A stretch of DNA of 64,000 nucleotides. Source: Thiocapsa sp. Its GTDB lineage: Bacteria; Pseudomonadota; Gammaproteobacteria; Chromatiales; Chromatiaceae. Where the stretch lies: assembly GCF_018399035.1 (NCBI RefSeq), contig NZ_CP073760.1:3166001-3230000 (forward strand), read 5' to 3'. The first letter of the stretch is position 1, and each line of letters starts with the position of its first letter. Positions 50,003 through 58,018 of the stretch are shown here, in pieces. The notes below the pieces were generated by a model that was given only the letters and a program-made list of their open reading frames with translations, did not search any database and was not told the origin of the DNA. Made by a program: the position numbers and the translations under genes.

Positions 50003-51463
50003 ATGGGGAGCGGAGATGTGGGTAACGATGTGCCCTTTACCACCCCGCTCAGTGCCGACCTGCAATCGAACGGTATCCCGGATTTAGAAGAGGTAGCGCG
50101 TTCGCTTGATCAAGGCATAGCCCGCCTATTCACATCAAAATTTGTCTCCACCGGCACAAGTTTCAATAACGCGATTATTGCACTCAACAACTCGTTTGCA
50201 TCGCAGCCCGTCGGGGAGACCAACATCGCCTTTTTCCTCACCGACGGCGCTGGCTCCTATACTACCGGCCCAGGAAGTCCCCTCCAGGCTGCGGCTGATG
50301 CCGGCACCGTGATCAACACCTTCTCTGTTGGCAGCGGCGCAACTGGATGCGCCGTTGGGACAGGCATTAGGATAATTGCTGATACCACAGGTGGCACCTG
50401 CACCGAGGTGTTGGATCCCGCGGACCTGAGTGCGGTCCTTGGCGGCTTGACGCCTTCGGGTCTCGATAAGGTTGAAGTGAACGGCAATCCGGCGGATACC
50501 CTCAATGCGCTCGGCAACTTCACGGCAAACCTGACCTGCCCGGCCGACGGACCTTTCAATATCACGGCCACCGCTTTCGCCGATGATGCTGAGAGCACCA
50601 CGGTATCCGCGGATGTGGATCTGATCTGCAAGGCGCCAACGCCTGGCTGCACCGGCTCGGTCGATATCGAGAAGAAAGTCGAGTCGGGCGGCTGCGCGGG
50701 CTGCGACGTAACCTTCGAGATCAAGGTCACCAACACAGGGACCTGCGACCTGACCGACGTGGAAGTCGACGATCCGCAAGCTCCGGTCTGCAACAAGACC
50801 ATCGGCTTCCTCCCTGCCGCGGACAGCACGACCTATACCTGCACGACGACGCGCCCCGCAGACAGCGTCAGCGTCATGACCTTCAAGGACACTTTCACTG
50901 AACGGCGCTTCGACAACAACAACGGAAGCGCCAGGTGGAAAGGCCGTTGGTACGAGAACGACAAGGCGAACCCGGCCGGCGAAGGCGTCCAGGATCCGCT
51001 GGGGGGTAATGTGCTGGTAGCTCACACGGGCGAGCTGTGGCTAAACGACTACCCGGACACGGGAACCCAGCCGTTCGCCGCCCGCGGGGCGAATCTCAGC
51101 GGCGCGACGTCCGCCACGCTGACCTTCAGCTGGCGAACCTGGTGCGGCATCGACCCCGCCGACAAGGTGGTCGTCGAGGTTAAACCTGAAGGAGGAACCT
51201 TCCGGGTACTGAAGGCCTTCACCGGCATCGCCGGTTGTCAGAGCGGCACTGAGAGATTCAACATCGGCCGCGATATCTCCCCGAACACCCGGGTGCGCTT
51301 CCGGGTGGCGGCGGGCTACGGCGAGGAGAAGGAGATGTTCAAGGTCGACAACGTGACCATCAGGGCCAAGACGTTATCGGCCTACCAGAACACCGCGTGC
51401 GTGTCCGGCAGCTACGCGGGCGGGACGGCAGAGGACTGCAGCACGGTGACGGTAGGTGAGTAA
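50003..51463 (+). CDS. secreted von Willebrand factor A-domain protein, N-terminally truncated by the IS
   Basis: The first ~10 codons come from the IS end; genuine sequence starts about 50033 (PFTTPLSADLQSNGIPDLEE). What remains is the second half of a VWA domain (FNNAIIALNNSF; NIAFFLTDGAGSY; GTVINTFSVGSG), a linker, a cysteine-rich Ig-like/DUF11-type domain (SVDIEKKVESGGCAGCDVTF; VTNTGTCDLTDVEVDDPQ) and a C-terminal MAM-like beta-sandwich (SWRTWCGIDPADKVVVEVKP). The signal peptide and the metal-binding DxSxS half of the VWA domain are missing. It was probably a surface adhesin; now likely non-functional. A hairpin follows the stop. Confidence 0.75.
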   Translation: MGSGDVGNDVPFTTPLSADLQSNGIPDLEEVARSLDQGIARLFTSKFVSTGTSFNNAIIALNNSFASQPVGETNIAFFLTDGAGSYTTGPGSPLQAAADAGTVINTFSVGSGATGCAVGTGIRIIADTTGGTCTEVLDPADLSAVLGGLTPSGLDKVEVNGNPADTLNALGNFTANLTCPADGPFNITATAFADDAESTTVSADVDLICKAPTPGCTGSVDIEKKVESGGCAGCDVTFEIKVTNTGTCDLTDVEVDDPQAPVCNKTIGFLPAADSTTYTCTTTRPADSVSVMTFKDTFTERRFDNNNGSARWKGRWYENDKANPAGEGVQDPLGGNVLVAHTGELWLNDYPDTGTQPFAARGANLSGATSATLTFSWRTWCGIDPADKVVVEVKPEGGTFRVLKAFTGIAGCQSGTERFNIGRDISPNTRVRFRVAAGYGEEKEMFKVDNVTIRAKTLSAYQNTACVSGSYAGGTAEDCSTVTVGE

Positions 51464-51488
51464 GCCAGGCTGATGCCGAGCCGAGCGC

Positions 51489-51517
51489 ACCGGCCCAGCA
51501 TCAAATGCTGGGCCGGT
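51489..51517 (+). terminator. perfect 13-bp hairpin, possible terminator
   Basis: ACCGGCCCAGCAT pairs with ATGCTGGGCCGGT around a CAA loop, 26 nt after the VWA stop. No T-run follows, so a repeat-derived hairpin is as likely as a rho-independent terminator. Confidence 0.45.
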
Positions 51518-51715
51518 ACGACGGCCCTCGCAGGGTCTGCTCAGGGGCTGGAGTTCATAACGACTCCCGCCCCATTTTCTTACGATAGAATCCCCGTTGC
51601 CAGGTGGGACGCGGGATCTCAAGCGTGAATACCAAGGAATACCACAGGGAATACCAGGGGCAGTGCGGCCTGGCAAGGCCGCGTGTTCTAGCAGCCTGTC
51701 GGACTTTCGCCCAAG

Positions 51716-51843
51716 TCGCGTGGTGAGCCCCGTTGGGGCAGCAGAAACCACAGGCTTCAATTCATGGCCATAGCGGGCTCCGTCGGATGGTGGATCAGGG
51801 AGCAGTCTGCACCGATCGGTGGCTCATTCCGTGAGCCTGGCGG
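51716..51843. repeat. 128-nt dispersed repeat, copy 2
   Basis: Reverse-oriented copy of 42891-43018, read on the plus strand from CGCGTGGTGAGCCCCGTTGG to CATTCCGTGAGCCTGGCG. It forms the right-hand border of the rearranged segment. Confidence 0.8.
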
Positions 51844-51894
51844 AAGATTCTTCCTAATCAGGTAGACACTTCCCGAGGGCGTCCGCGCTCAGCC

Positions 51895-52203
51895 TCACGC
51901 CGCCTCCTCTCGCACCACCTCAGGATGCTTCACCGCGATCTCCATCAGCCGCAATGCCGCCCCGGGGGGAGTGAAGCGCCCCTGCTCCCAGTCGCGCAGC
52001 GTAGCGACCGGCGTGCGGATCAGATCGGCAAACGCCTGCTGTGACAGCCCGAGCCTGGTGCGCGCGGAGCGAACCAGCAGCTGCTCGGGCGTATAGCGTC
52101 GTCCGACGCGCTCGGCTTGCATGTCCGCCAGCCCCTCACGCAGCCCTGGGATCTCTTCCCCGGCATCCGCCTCGATGGCTCTGGCAATCCTGTCAATGTT
52201 CAT
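51895..52203 (-). CDS. XRE-type HTH antitoxin (HigA/NadS-like)
   Basis: 102 residues. An N-terminal helical part (ARAIEADAGEEIPGLREGLA) is followed by an HTH_XRE domain (RTRLGLSQQAFADLIRTPVA; TLRDWEQGRFTPPGAALRLM). This matches antitoxins encoded after RelE/HigB-like toxins. Its start overlaps the stop of the fused toxin gene by 4 nt (ATGA). It should bind the RelE-like half of that protein and repress the operon. Confidence 0.85.
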   Translation of the reverse strand: MNIDRIARAIEADAGEEIPGLREGLADMQAERVGRRYTPEQLLVRSARTRLGLSQQAFADLIRTPVATLRDWEQGRFTPPGAALRLMEIAVKHPEVVREEAA

Positions 52204-52805
52204 TCGATGGCCCTCTTGATGGCGTCGGACTTGATGTTGGCCTGCTCGGACTTGCGATAGAGGGTGATCAGATACAGCACGCCTTCTGCCGACAAGCTAA
52301 AGTAGATAATCCGCGCGCCGCTGCGTTTACCCTGCCCCGAGCAGTTCCATCGCACCTTGCGTGCACCCTTGGCGCCGGGAATGACGTCACCCGCGAGCGG
52401 ATTCCGGGACAGCCATGTGACGAATTCCAAGCGCTCATCTTCCGACCAGACGACGTCGGCAAGCTTTTGAAAAGTCGGTGTTTCGATCACGGTGAGCATA
52501 CGCTGCAATATACGGGGATCCCGTAATTTCGGCAATGACCTAGGACTCATCCCGAGCAACCGAACAACGAGGATGCCCTCGACCGCTTGGCGGTAGAAGA
52601 TCACATGGGCATTGTGGGTGAATCGCCGGTAGCCGGGGCGAATCTCCTCGGCCGATGCCCCCATCCGAGGATTGGTGCTCGGCAGCTCGAGGCAGCGGCC
52701 GAGCGATTCGAAGTATCGTTCCGTCTGATGTACTCCGAAATCGACGATCGACTGGTCGAGGATATCCTCGATGTCCCGGGCCGCGGCCTCGGACAGCTCA
52801 AGCAT
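52200..52805 (-). CDS. fused ParE-type and RelE/HigB-type toxin
   Basis: 201 residues in one uninterrupted frame. Residues 1-100 are a ParE-family toxin: MLELSEAAARDIEDILDQSI, FGVHQTERYFESLGRCLELP, RRFTHNAHVIFYRQAVEGIL. Residues about 103-201 are a RelE/HigB-like toxin: MLTVIETPTFQKLADVVWSE, FVTWLSRNPLAGDVIPGAKG, KVRWNCSGQGKRSGARIIYF and LYLITLYRKSEQANI. An internal ATG at 52499 begins the second half exactly where free-standing HigB proteins start, so it could also be translated separately. The gene overlaps parD upstream by 8 nt and the HTH antitoxin downstream, giving each half its own antitoxin neighbour. Loss of a parE stop would explain the fusion. Confidence 0.85.
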   Translation of the reverse strand: MLELSEAAARDIEDILDQSIVDFGVHQTERYFESLGRCLELPSTNPRMGASAEEIRPGYRRFTHNAHVIFYRQAVEGILVVRLLGMSPRSLPKLRDPRILQRMLTVIETPTFQKLADVVWSEDERLEFVTWLSRNPLAGDVIPGAKGARKVRWNCSGQGKRSGARIIYFSLSAEGVLYLITLYRKSEQANIKSDAIKRAIE

Positions 52806-53043
52806 CGACGCCGTGGCGCGCCTTTACGTCGGCCCATACCCGGGCGAGCGAACGCTCGGAGATGCCGCTTGCTTCACCTTCATCAAGGGCTCGGCCCAGC
52901 GCCTCGCGCCGCTCCTGAAGCTCTCGATCACGGCGAATCAGTTCTTTGAGGTAATCGCTCGGGTCGGAGTAGCGTCCGCTTGCGACCTGCGCGTCGACCC
53001 AGCGCCGCATCGCATCGAGCAAGGACAGGTTCATCTCAGGCAT
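52798..53043 (-). CDS. ParD-type antitoxin
   Basis: 81 residues from ATG 53043, with GGAGG 8 nt upstream. A ribbon-helix-helix N-terminus (MPEMNLSLLDAMRRWVDAQV; ASGRYSDPSDYLKELIRRD) and a C-terminal toxin-wrapping tail (ISERSLARVWADVKARHG) match the ParD/CC2985 group. It pairs with the ParE half of the downstream fused toxin and starts the operon. Confidence 0.88.
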   Translation of the reverse strand: MPEMNLSLLDAMRRWVDAQVASGRYSDPSDYLKELIRRDRELQERREALGRALDEGEASGISERSLARVWADVKARHGVDA

Positions 53044-53203
53044 CGTTCGCACCTCCGTTCGACTAGGATGGCACCGGGGGCCATTGGAGTCTTTCCATTC
53101 AGCACCTTAAGGCCGCCCGCATGCGACGACCGGTGTTTGATCAGGCGTTGGCGCGGCCGGAGCGGCCGCGGTGGTGACGGGTTGCTGCCCTGCGCGTGTG
53201 AGG

Positions 53204-54187
53204 TCAATGGTCGTCGAACACGCCTTCAAGGGAGTCGGCGTCGAGAAGACGCTCGCCCCAGCGCTCCAATTGATCGCTGGTGGCCTGCGTGAGCCGCGCC
53301 TGGATCTCGGGCGATAGCGGGCCGAAACGCTTCGTGAGTAAGCGCGCAAGGAGTTCGACGCGGCCCTTCACCTCGCCCCTCGCCTCACCCTCGACGCGGC
53401 CCTTCGCCTCCCCTTCCTGTAGCCCGCGCTGAACCGCGAGACGCTCGACACTGGTCACATACGCCATCTTGCGTTCTCCTTCAATCGATTGAATCTCTTT
53501 CCACAGCGCCTGCTCCAGCGCATCCGGCAGCCGCATCATCCAGTCGATGACGGCGAACAGATCGAGGATCCGTTGGCGGTCCCAACCGTGCCGATAGAGC
53601 AATCGCACCAGGCGGCGCTTGAAACCATAGCGCGCCTTCGGGTCATGCCGTGTCCGCGCCGTGTAGAGATGCGCGGCGGTGATCAGGGCGAACGGATTCG
53701 CATCCGTTTCCAACGCCGCGAGTCGGTCGGCATAGTCCAGCAGCTTGACCACCGGAAACCGAAACCGATGCGAACAGCCGAGCTGCTCCAGATCGAATCT
53801 ATCCGGCTTCCAGCCGGCGTCTAGATCCGCCAAGACCGCCAGGCTCGCGATCGGACGGGAGTAGCGATCGTACAACCGATAATTGTAGATGAACATCCGC
53901 TGCGCAAAGTCGGAATCATGCTGCCCTTGGACTTCGAGATGGAGATATACCCATTGCTCGGTGCCGTCGAGCAGAGTGACCCGCACCAGGGCATCGGCAA
54001 TGCGCTTGCCCGACTCGGCATCGCGCACGATCTTGCGCAGCTCGGTGTTCAGAAAAACGTGCTCGCGGCTCCAGTCGATGCGGGCATGCGCATCGGGGAA
54101 GTAGAAGGCCATCAGTTCCGGGAAGGCGTGCTCGAGCATCTCCTTCCAGGGATTGTCGAAATCGTCGCGCGCTGCGGCCGTGCTCAT
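53204..54187 (-). CDS. Rpn/DUF4351-type PD-(D/E)XK nuclease-like protein
   Basis: 327 residues from ATG 54187 (GGAGG 5 nt upstream). The N-terminus has a restriction-endonuclease-like core: LNTELRKIVRDAESGKRIAD, then WVYLHLEVQGQHDSDFAQRM, where E/Q and V resemble the ExQ variant of the nuclease motif. A middle helical part (LDLFAVIDWMMRLPDALEQA) is followed by an EGEAKGRVEGEARGEVKGR low-complexity repeat and a DUF4351 end (LLTKRFGPLSPEIQARLTQA; ERLLDADSLEGVF). These genes are multi-copy in Chromatiaceae and cyanobacteria and act as recombination-promoting nucleases or domesticated transposases. A damaged copy lies at 55405-55890. Confidence 0.82.
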   Translation of the reverse strand: MSTAAARDDFDNPWKEMLEHAFPELMAFYFPDAHARIDWSREHVFLNTELRKIVRDAESGKRIADALVRVTLLDGTEQWVYLHLEVQGQHDSDFAQRMFIYNYRLYDRYSRPIASLAVLADLDAGWKPDRFDLEQLGCSHRFRFPVVKLLDYADRLAALETDANPFALITAAHLYTARTRHDPKARYGFKRRLVRLLYRHGWDRQRILDLFAVIDWMMRLPDALEQALWKEIQSIEGERKMAYVTSVERLAVQRGLQEGEAKGRVEGEARGEVKGRVELLARLLTKRFGPLSPEIQARLTQATSDQLERWGERLLDADSLEGVFDDH

Positions 54188-54291
54188 CGGTCCTCCGGGT
54201 GCGGGACTTAGGGTCGGCCGAAGCATACACGAAACGACCTAAACGGCACCGAACGGGGCAGCAACACGTCAAATCTTACACTTCCCCACGG

Positions 54292-54408
54292 CATGATTGC
54301 GTGACGTGACGCTGAATGCGCTCCTCGGGTGACCCTGACCGAGACAATCAATCGGTCCCGAATGCGATACCCTCCGGCATCGGGTGCTGTCGCGCATCGA
54401 GCCCGCTC
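54292..54408. repeat. ~120-nt dispersed direct repeat, copy 2
   Basis: Same orientation as 45093-45212. It lies directly upstream of the rightward Rpn nuclease gene, from CATGATTGCGTGACGTGACG to TCGCGCATCGAGCC. Confidence 0.75.
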
Positions 54409-54461
54409 CCGGGCTCGGCGAGCACCTTGCCAACGCCGCGACCAGGAAATACACTCTTCGT

Positions 54462-55331
54462 ATGCACCGCCCCATCGATCCCAAGGTCGACTGCGTCTTC
54501 AAGACCCTGTTCGGGTCCGACGACCATCGCGACCTGTTGATCCACTTTCTCAATGCGCTGCTTGTGGAGGATCTCGCCGCACCGATCACCGCGGTCGACA
54601 TCCTCAACCCCTACAACGAGCGCGAGACGCTCGACGACAAGCTGACCGTCGTTGACGTAAAGGCCCGCGACGCGGCGCGGCGAATCTTTCAGATCGAGAT
54701 CCAGCTGCTGGTCTTCGCCAACCTCGCCCCGCGCATCCTCTACGCCTGGGCGGATCTGTTCAGCCAACAACTGCAACGCGGCGCAGACTATCGCGAGCTG
54801 CAGCCGGTCTATGCCATCTGGATCCTCGACGCGACCTTGTTCCGGGATCGGCCCGAGTACGCCCACCGCTACCGGTGGCGTGACGACCGCGGTCGTTCGC
54901 TCGTCGATCACGGTAGCATCCGCGTCTATGAACTGAGTAAATTCGCTGTCGAGCCGGTCCAAAGCGATGCCGAACGCTGGTTGAAATTTCTCAAGGACGG
55001 GGAGACCCTGGATCCGACCCGACTCCCCGCCTGGATGCAACCCCCCATCATGAGGTCCGCGATGAGCACCTTGAACGCCTTTTCCGAGAAGGAGCGCGAC
55101 TACCACAGGTATCAGTCGCGCCAAGAGGCCCTGCGCATGCAGCGCGCCGTCGCCTACGAGCTCGAAGAGCGGCGCGCCGCCGAGCAGGCCGCGCTCCAAG
55201 CGGCGGAGGCCGAGCGCCAAGCCAAGGAGGCTGCGCTCCAAGACAAGGAAGCCGCGCTCCAAGACAAGGAATCCGCCCTCGCCGAGATCGCCCGCCTCAA
55301 GGCACTGCTGGACCAGCAGGCGAAGCGCTGA
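54462..55331 (+). CDS. Rpn family recombination-promoting nuclease / PDDEXK_2 protein
   Basis: 289 residues. Opening MHRPIDPKVDCVFKTLFGSD and NPYNERETLDDKLTVVDVKA then RIFQIEIQLL match the PDDEXK_2 (Rpn/YhgA-like) family, with D (KLTVVDVKA), E (IEIQ) and the following Q placed as in the PD-(D/E)XK core. The C-terminus is a charged coiled coil with repeats (AALQDKEAALQDKESALAEI). These proteins cut DNA and promote RecA-independent recombination in E. coli. ATG 54462 has no strong Shine-Dalgarno. The dispersed 120-nt repeat sits immediately upstream. Confidence 0.85.
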   Translation: MHRPIDPKVDCVFKTLFGSDDHRDLLIHFLNALLVEDLAAPITAVDILNPYNERETLDDKLTVVDVKARDAARRIFQIEIQLLVFANLAPRILYAWADLFSQQLQRGADYRELQPVYAIWILDATLFRDRPEYAHRYRWRDDRGRSLVDHGSIRVYELSKFAVEPVQSDAERWLKFLKDGETLDPTRLPAWMQPPIMRSAMSTLNAFSEKERDYHRYQSRQEALRMQRAVAYELEERRAAEQAALQAAEAERQAKEAALQDKEAALQDKESALAEIARLKALLDQQAKR

Positions 55332-55404
55332 CGCTGACGCGCGCGCATCAAATGGCGCCGAATCTTCTTCTCCACCCAATCTTGGACGTACCCGAAGCAG
55401 CGAC

Positions 55405-55890
55405 TCCTTCAATCGATTGAATCTCGTTCCACAGCGCCTGCTCCAGCGCATCCGGCAGCCGCATCATCCAGTCGATGACGGCGAACAGATCGAGGATCCG
55501 CCGGCGCTCCCGGGCGTGTCGATACAGCAGGCGCACCAGGCTGCACTTGAAACCATAGCGCGCCTGCGGGTCATGCCGTGTCCGCGCCGTGTAGAGATGC
55601 GCGGCGGTGATCAGGGCAAACGGATTCGCATCCGTTTCCAACGCCGCGAGTCGGTCGGCATAGTCCAGCAGCTTGACCACCGGAAACCGAAACCGATGCG
55701 TGCAGCCGAGCTGCTCCAGATCGAATCTATCCGGCTTCCAGCCGGCGTCTAGATCCGCCAAGACCGCCAGGCTCGCGATCGGACGGGAGTAGCGATCGTA
55801 CAACCGATAATTGTAGATGAATCGGCAATGCGCTTGCCCGACTCGGCATCGCGCACGATCTTGCGCAGCTCGGTGTTCAGAAAGACATGC
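55405..55890 (-). pseudogene. truncated, internally deleted copy of the DUF4351-type nuclease gene
   Basis: Nearly identical in DNA to part of the gene at 53204-54187. 55405-55820 matches about 53477-53890, and 55822-55890 matches about 53992-54063, so roughly 100 bp have been lost between them. Start, N-terminus and DUF4351 tail are missing. The fragment's edge coincides with the stop codon of the HlyD gene (55891-55893), showing that the copy was inserted or recombined exactly at the end of that gene. Confidence 0.8.
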
Positions 55891-56664
55891 TCAGGGCAAA
55901 ACGATCTGCACGGTCTCGGAAGGCCGCAGCAGCTCGTTGGGGCGGCGGTCGAAGATGATGTCGAGGTAGTAGACGGCGCCTTCGAGCTCCACGCGCACGG
56001 CCTGGACCCCGAGGCTGTAGACACGCCCGTCGCGCATCGCCCCGTCGATCTTGATGCGTGCCGGCTGGCCCGGCTTGACGCGCCGCAGCGTCCCGGCGGT
56101 CACCAAGGCGCGGGCGAGCATTTGATCGTCCGGCGCGACCACGATCAGCGGCTCCTGCTGGATGGTCTTGTAGATCACCGCCCCGTTCCAGACCTTGCGC
56201 GAGACCACGATCCCGTCGAAGGGGGCCCGCAGCTCGGTGTGCTCGAGTGCGACTTCGGCCGAGGCCTCGGCCGCCTTCGCGGCTTCCTCCTCCGCCGTGG
56301 CGGCGAGCTGCTCGAGCTCGGCGTCCTTGAGCTCTTCGATGGCGATCAAGCCGCGATCGAACAGCTCTTGGCTGCGCACGAGATCGCGCCCGGCCTTTTC
56401 CACCTCGACGCGCGCTCGGGCGACGCGCGCCTTGGCCTCCAGGAGCCTGGCTCGGGCCTCGCGCTGATCCATCCTCAAGAGGAGATCGCCTTTCACGACA
56501 TGCTGACCGGCGCTGACAAGGACCTCGTCGACCACGCCGTTCTCGAGCACGCGCATTTCGACCTCATGCACCCATTCGAGCCAGCCCTTAAGCTCCTCGG
56601 CCGCAAAGGCCTCCGTGGCGAGCATGAGCACGCCGAGGGCGACGATCCACGCCGGTTTCTTCAT
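55891..56664 (-). CDS. HlyD-family periplasmic adaptor (membrane fusion) protein
   Basis: 257 residues. A signal peptide or anchor (KKPAWIVALGVLMLATEAFA) is followed by a biotinyl-lipoyl-like domain (VLENGVVDEVLVSAGQHVVK; GDLLLRMDQ), a helical hairpin coiled coil (EARARLLEAKARVARARVEV), the second lipoyl half (LRAPFDGIVVSRKVWNGAVI) and a beta-barrel. This is the adaptor of a type I secretion or RND/ABC efflux system bridging the inner membrane to a TolC channel. It overlaps the outer-membrane component gene (ATGA). The inner-membrane transporter expected downstream is absent; a damaged nuclease copy begins right after the stop. Confidence 0.87.
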   Translation of the reverse strand: MKKPAWIVALGVLMLATEAFAAEELKGWLEWVHEVEMRVLENGVVDEVLVSAGQHVVKGDLLLRMDQREARARLLEAKARVARARVEVEKAGRDLVRSQELFDRGLIAIEELKDAELEQLAATAEEEAAKAAEASAEVALEHTELRAPFDGIVVSRKVWNGAVIYKTIQQEPLIVVAPDDQMLARALVTAGTLRRVKPGQPARIKIDGAMRDGRVYSLGVQAVRVELEGAVYYLDIIFDRRPNELLRPSETVQIVLP

Positions 56665-57650
56665 TGATCTTGATCTCCGTCTACCGCTTCGGCGAGAGGC
56701 TGTCCGACAAGTGCCTCGAGCTCCGCCCATACGAGTGCGCGGCAGAAGCTCACCCGCTGGCTCTGCTGCCGGGTCTGGGTCTGTTGACTCATGGAGTAAC
56801 CCAGATCGGCGGTCACCTCCTGCTCGTAGAGTGTTCGACTCTCGTCGAGCTTCAGGTCGCGCCAGGCCAACTCGATGCGCAGGTTGCGCTCCGCCGCGAT
56901 CAGTGCGCGCAGACGCAGCAGCAGCTCGAGCGCCTGCTGGCGGACCTCCATCTGGATGAGATCCCGGTCGGCCTGCGAGCGGCCGGCCATCAAGTCGCGC
57001 ACGATCGGGGTCTCGACGGCCTGCGCGAGGACGGCGTCCAGGGTCGGCGGAGGGTCGGGCGGCATCGAGAGTGTGGGCTGCAGCAGGTTGCTCGGCAGAT
57101 CGGCCGGATTGCCGAGCGCCTGTGCGAGCAGTGCGCGCGTCAACTGCTGGCTGATCTCGCTTGCGGCCCGACGGTGCAGGATCTCCTGATAGACCGACTC
57201 CAGCTCCAGCACGCGCAGCGGCGAAATCTGGCCGAGCTCGTTGCGCACGGAGGCGCGGTCGAACTGGATGTAGGCGACCGCCATGGCCTCGCTCTCGGTG
57301 GAGAAGCTCAGATCGGCGAGGAGCACGTCGAAGAAGCGCTCCATGATCTCCAGGCGTTGCGCGTCCAGGGCGCTGATCAGGGGTTCGAGCGGACGGTTCC
57401 GCTCGGGGTCGGCGACGCTCGAGCTGCGAAAGGCCAGCCGCTGGCAGTCCAGGTAGAGCGATTGGCGGCGCGGCAGGAGGCCGGCGATCTCGGGCGAGGC
57501 CGCAACCCGCGGGTGACCGGGCGCGGCCTCCAGCGCCTCCTCCAAGCCGAGCGGGTCGGAGATCGCCGCCGCCGAGGCGCAAAAGACGGCTCCGGCGAGC
57601 AGGACCACGATTCGGCATCCGAGCGCACACCGGCGCGCCGCGGTCCTCAT
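56661..57650 (-). CDS. TolC-like outer membrane efflux protein
   Basis: 329 residues from ATG 57650 (MRTAARRCALGCRIVVLLAG then a signal sequence ending ASAAAIS). The body is long helical heptads (AVAYIQFDRASVRNELGQIS; LRLRALIAAERNLRIELAWR; TLYEQEVTADLGYSMSQQTQ) with the repeat structure of outer membrane efflux proteins, though shorter than TolC (about 470) and divergent. It precedes and overlaps the HlyD gene, so together they form an export pair without a visible pump. Channel function is inferred from the pairing. Confidence 0.72.
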   Translation of the reverse strand: MRTAARRCALGCRIVVLLAGAVFCASAAAISDPLGLEEALEAAPGHPRVAASPEIAGLLPRRQSLYLDCQRLAFRSSSVADPERNRPLEPLISALDAQRLEIMERFFDVLLADLSFSTESEAMAVAYIQFDRASVRNELGQISPLRVLELESVYQEILHRRAASEISQQLTRALLAQALGNPADLPSNLLQPTLSMPPDPPPTLDAVLAQAVETPIVRDLMAGRSQADRDLIQMEVRQQALELLLRLRALIAAERNLRIELAWRDLKLDESRTLYEQEVTADLGYSMSQQTQTRQQSQRVSFCRALVWAELEALVGQPLAEAVDGDQDQ

Positions 57651-58018
57651 GGGTGTGGATCCGTGCGTGTCGGCATCTCGGACGTTGGCCCTGTCATGGA
57701 TTGGATCCACCTCGCACATCGTGTTGCCGGCTTGCCCTCGCAGGGCGGGGTTCATGAGCCGGCATCCGTGAGCCCGATCCGGCGAACCCGGAGATTAAGC
57801 CGATTCCGGGTCGCGGCTCAAGCGATTCGCTCGGGTTTTCCTCGAGGTGTCCGGGCGACGGCTCGGCAGGTGTTTCGGGTGGGGGTACACTGCCGGCGTG
57901 ACGCCGCTCCCGGCAGATCGACGGGGAATGCGCCATGTCGGCGCGCGGCGCTTCGCGCTCCCTGTGTCGACATCTGGACCATCAACACAACCCACCGGTA
58001 TTCAAGAGGATTTTGCGC
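57651..58018. other. divergent intergenic region between efflux and META genes
   Basis: 368 bp with promoters presumably in both directions. No strong palindrome, repeat or RNA-like structure was noticed. Confidence 0.4.

Larger units (their letters stand above)
45219..50033 (-). mobile_element. IS4-type insertion sequence (DUF4338 + transposase) carrying a nested serine-recombinase element
   Basis: Both outer edges carry a matching inverted end: CACATCGTTACCCACAACTC reading inward at 45220, and CACATCGTTACCCACATCTC reading inward from 50032. Between them, on the minus strand, lie a DUF4338 gene and a transposase gene overlapping as ATGA. The transposase is interrupted by 2,429 bp. Without the insert the IS would be about 2.4 kb. 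I see no clear target duplication: the outer flanks are a dispersed repeat (left) and a VWA gene body (right). Confidence 0.75.
51464..51894. other. intergenic region with hairpin and 128-nt repeat
   Basis: 431 bp between the VWA fragment and the leftward toxin-antitoxin group. It includes a perfect hairpin (51489-51517), unremarkable sequence, and the second 128-nt repeat (51716-51843). No gene is supported. Confidence 0.45.
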
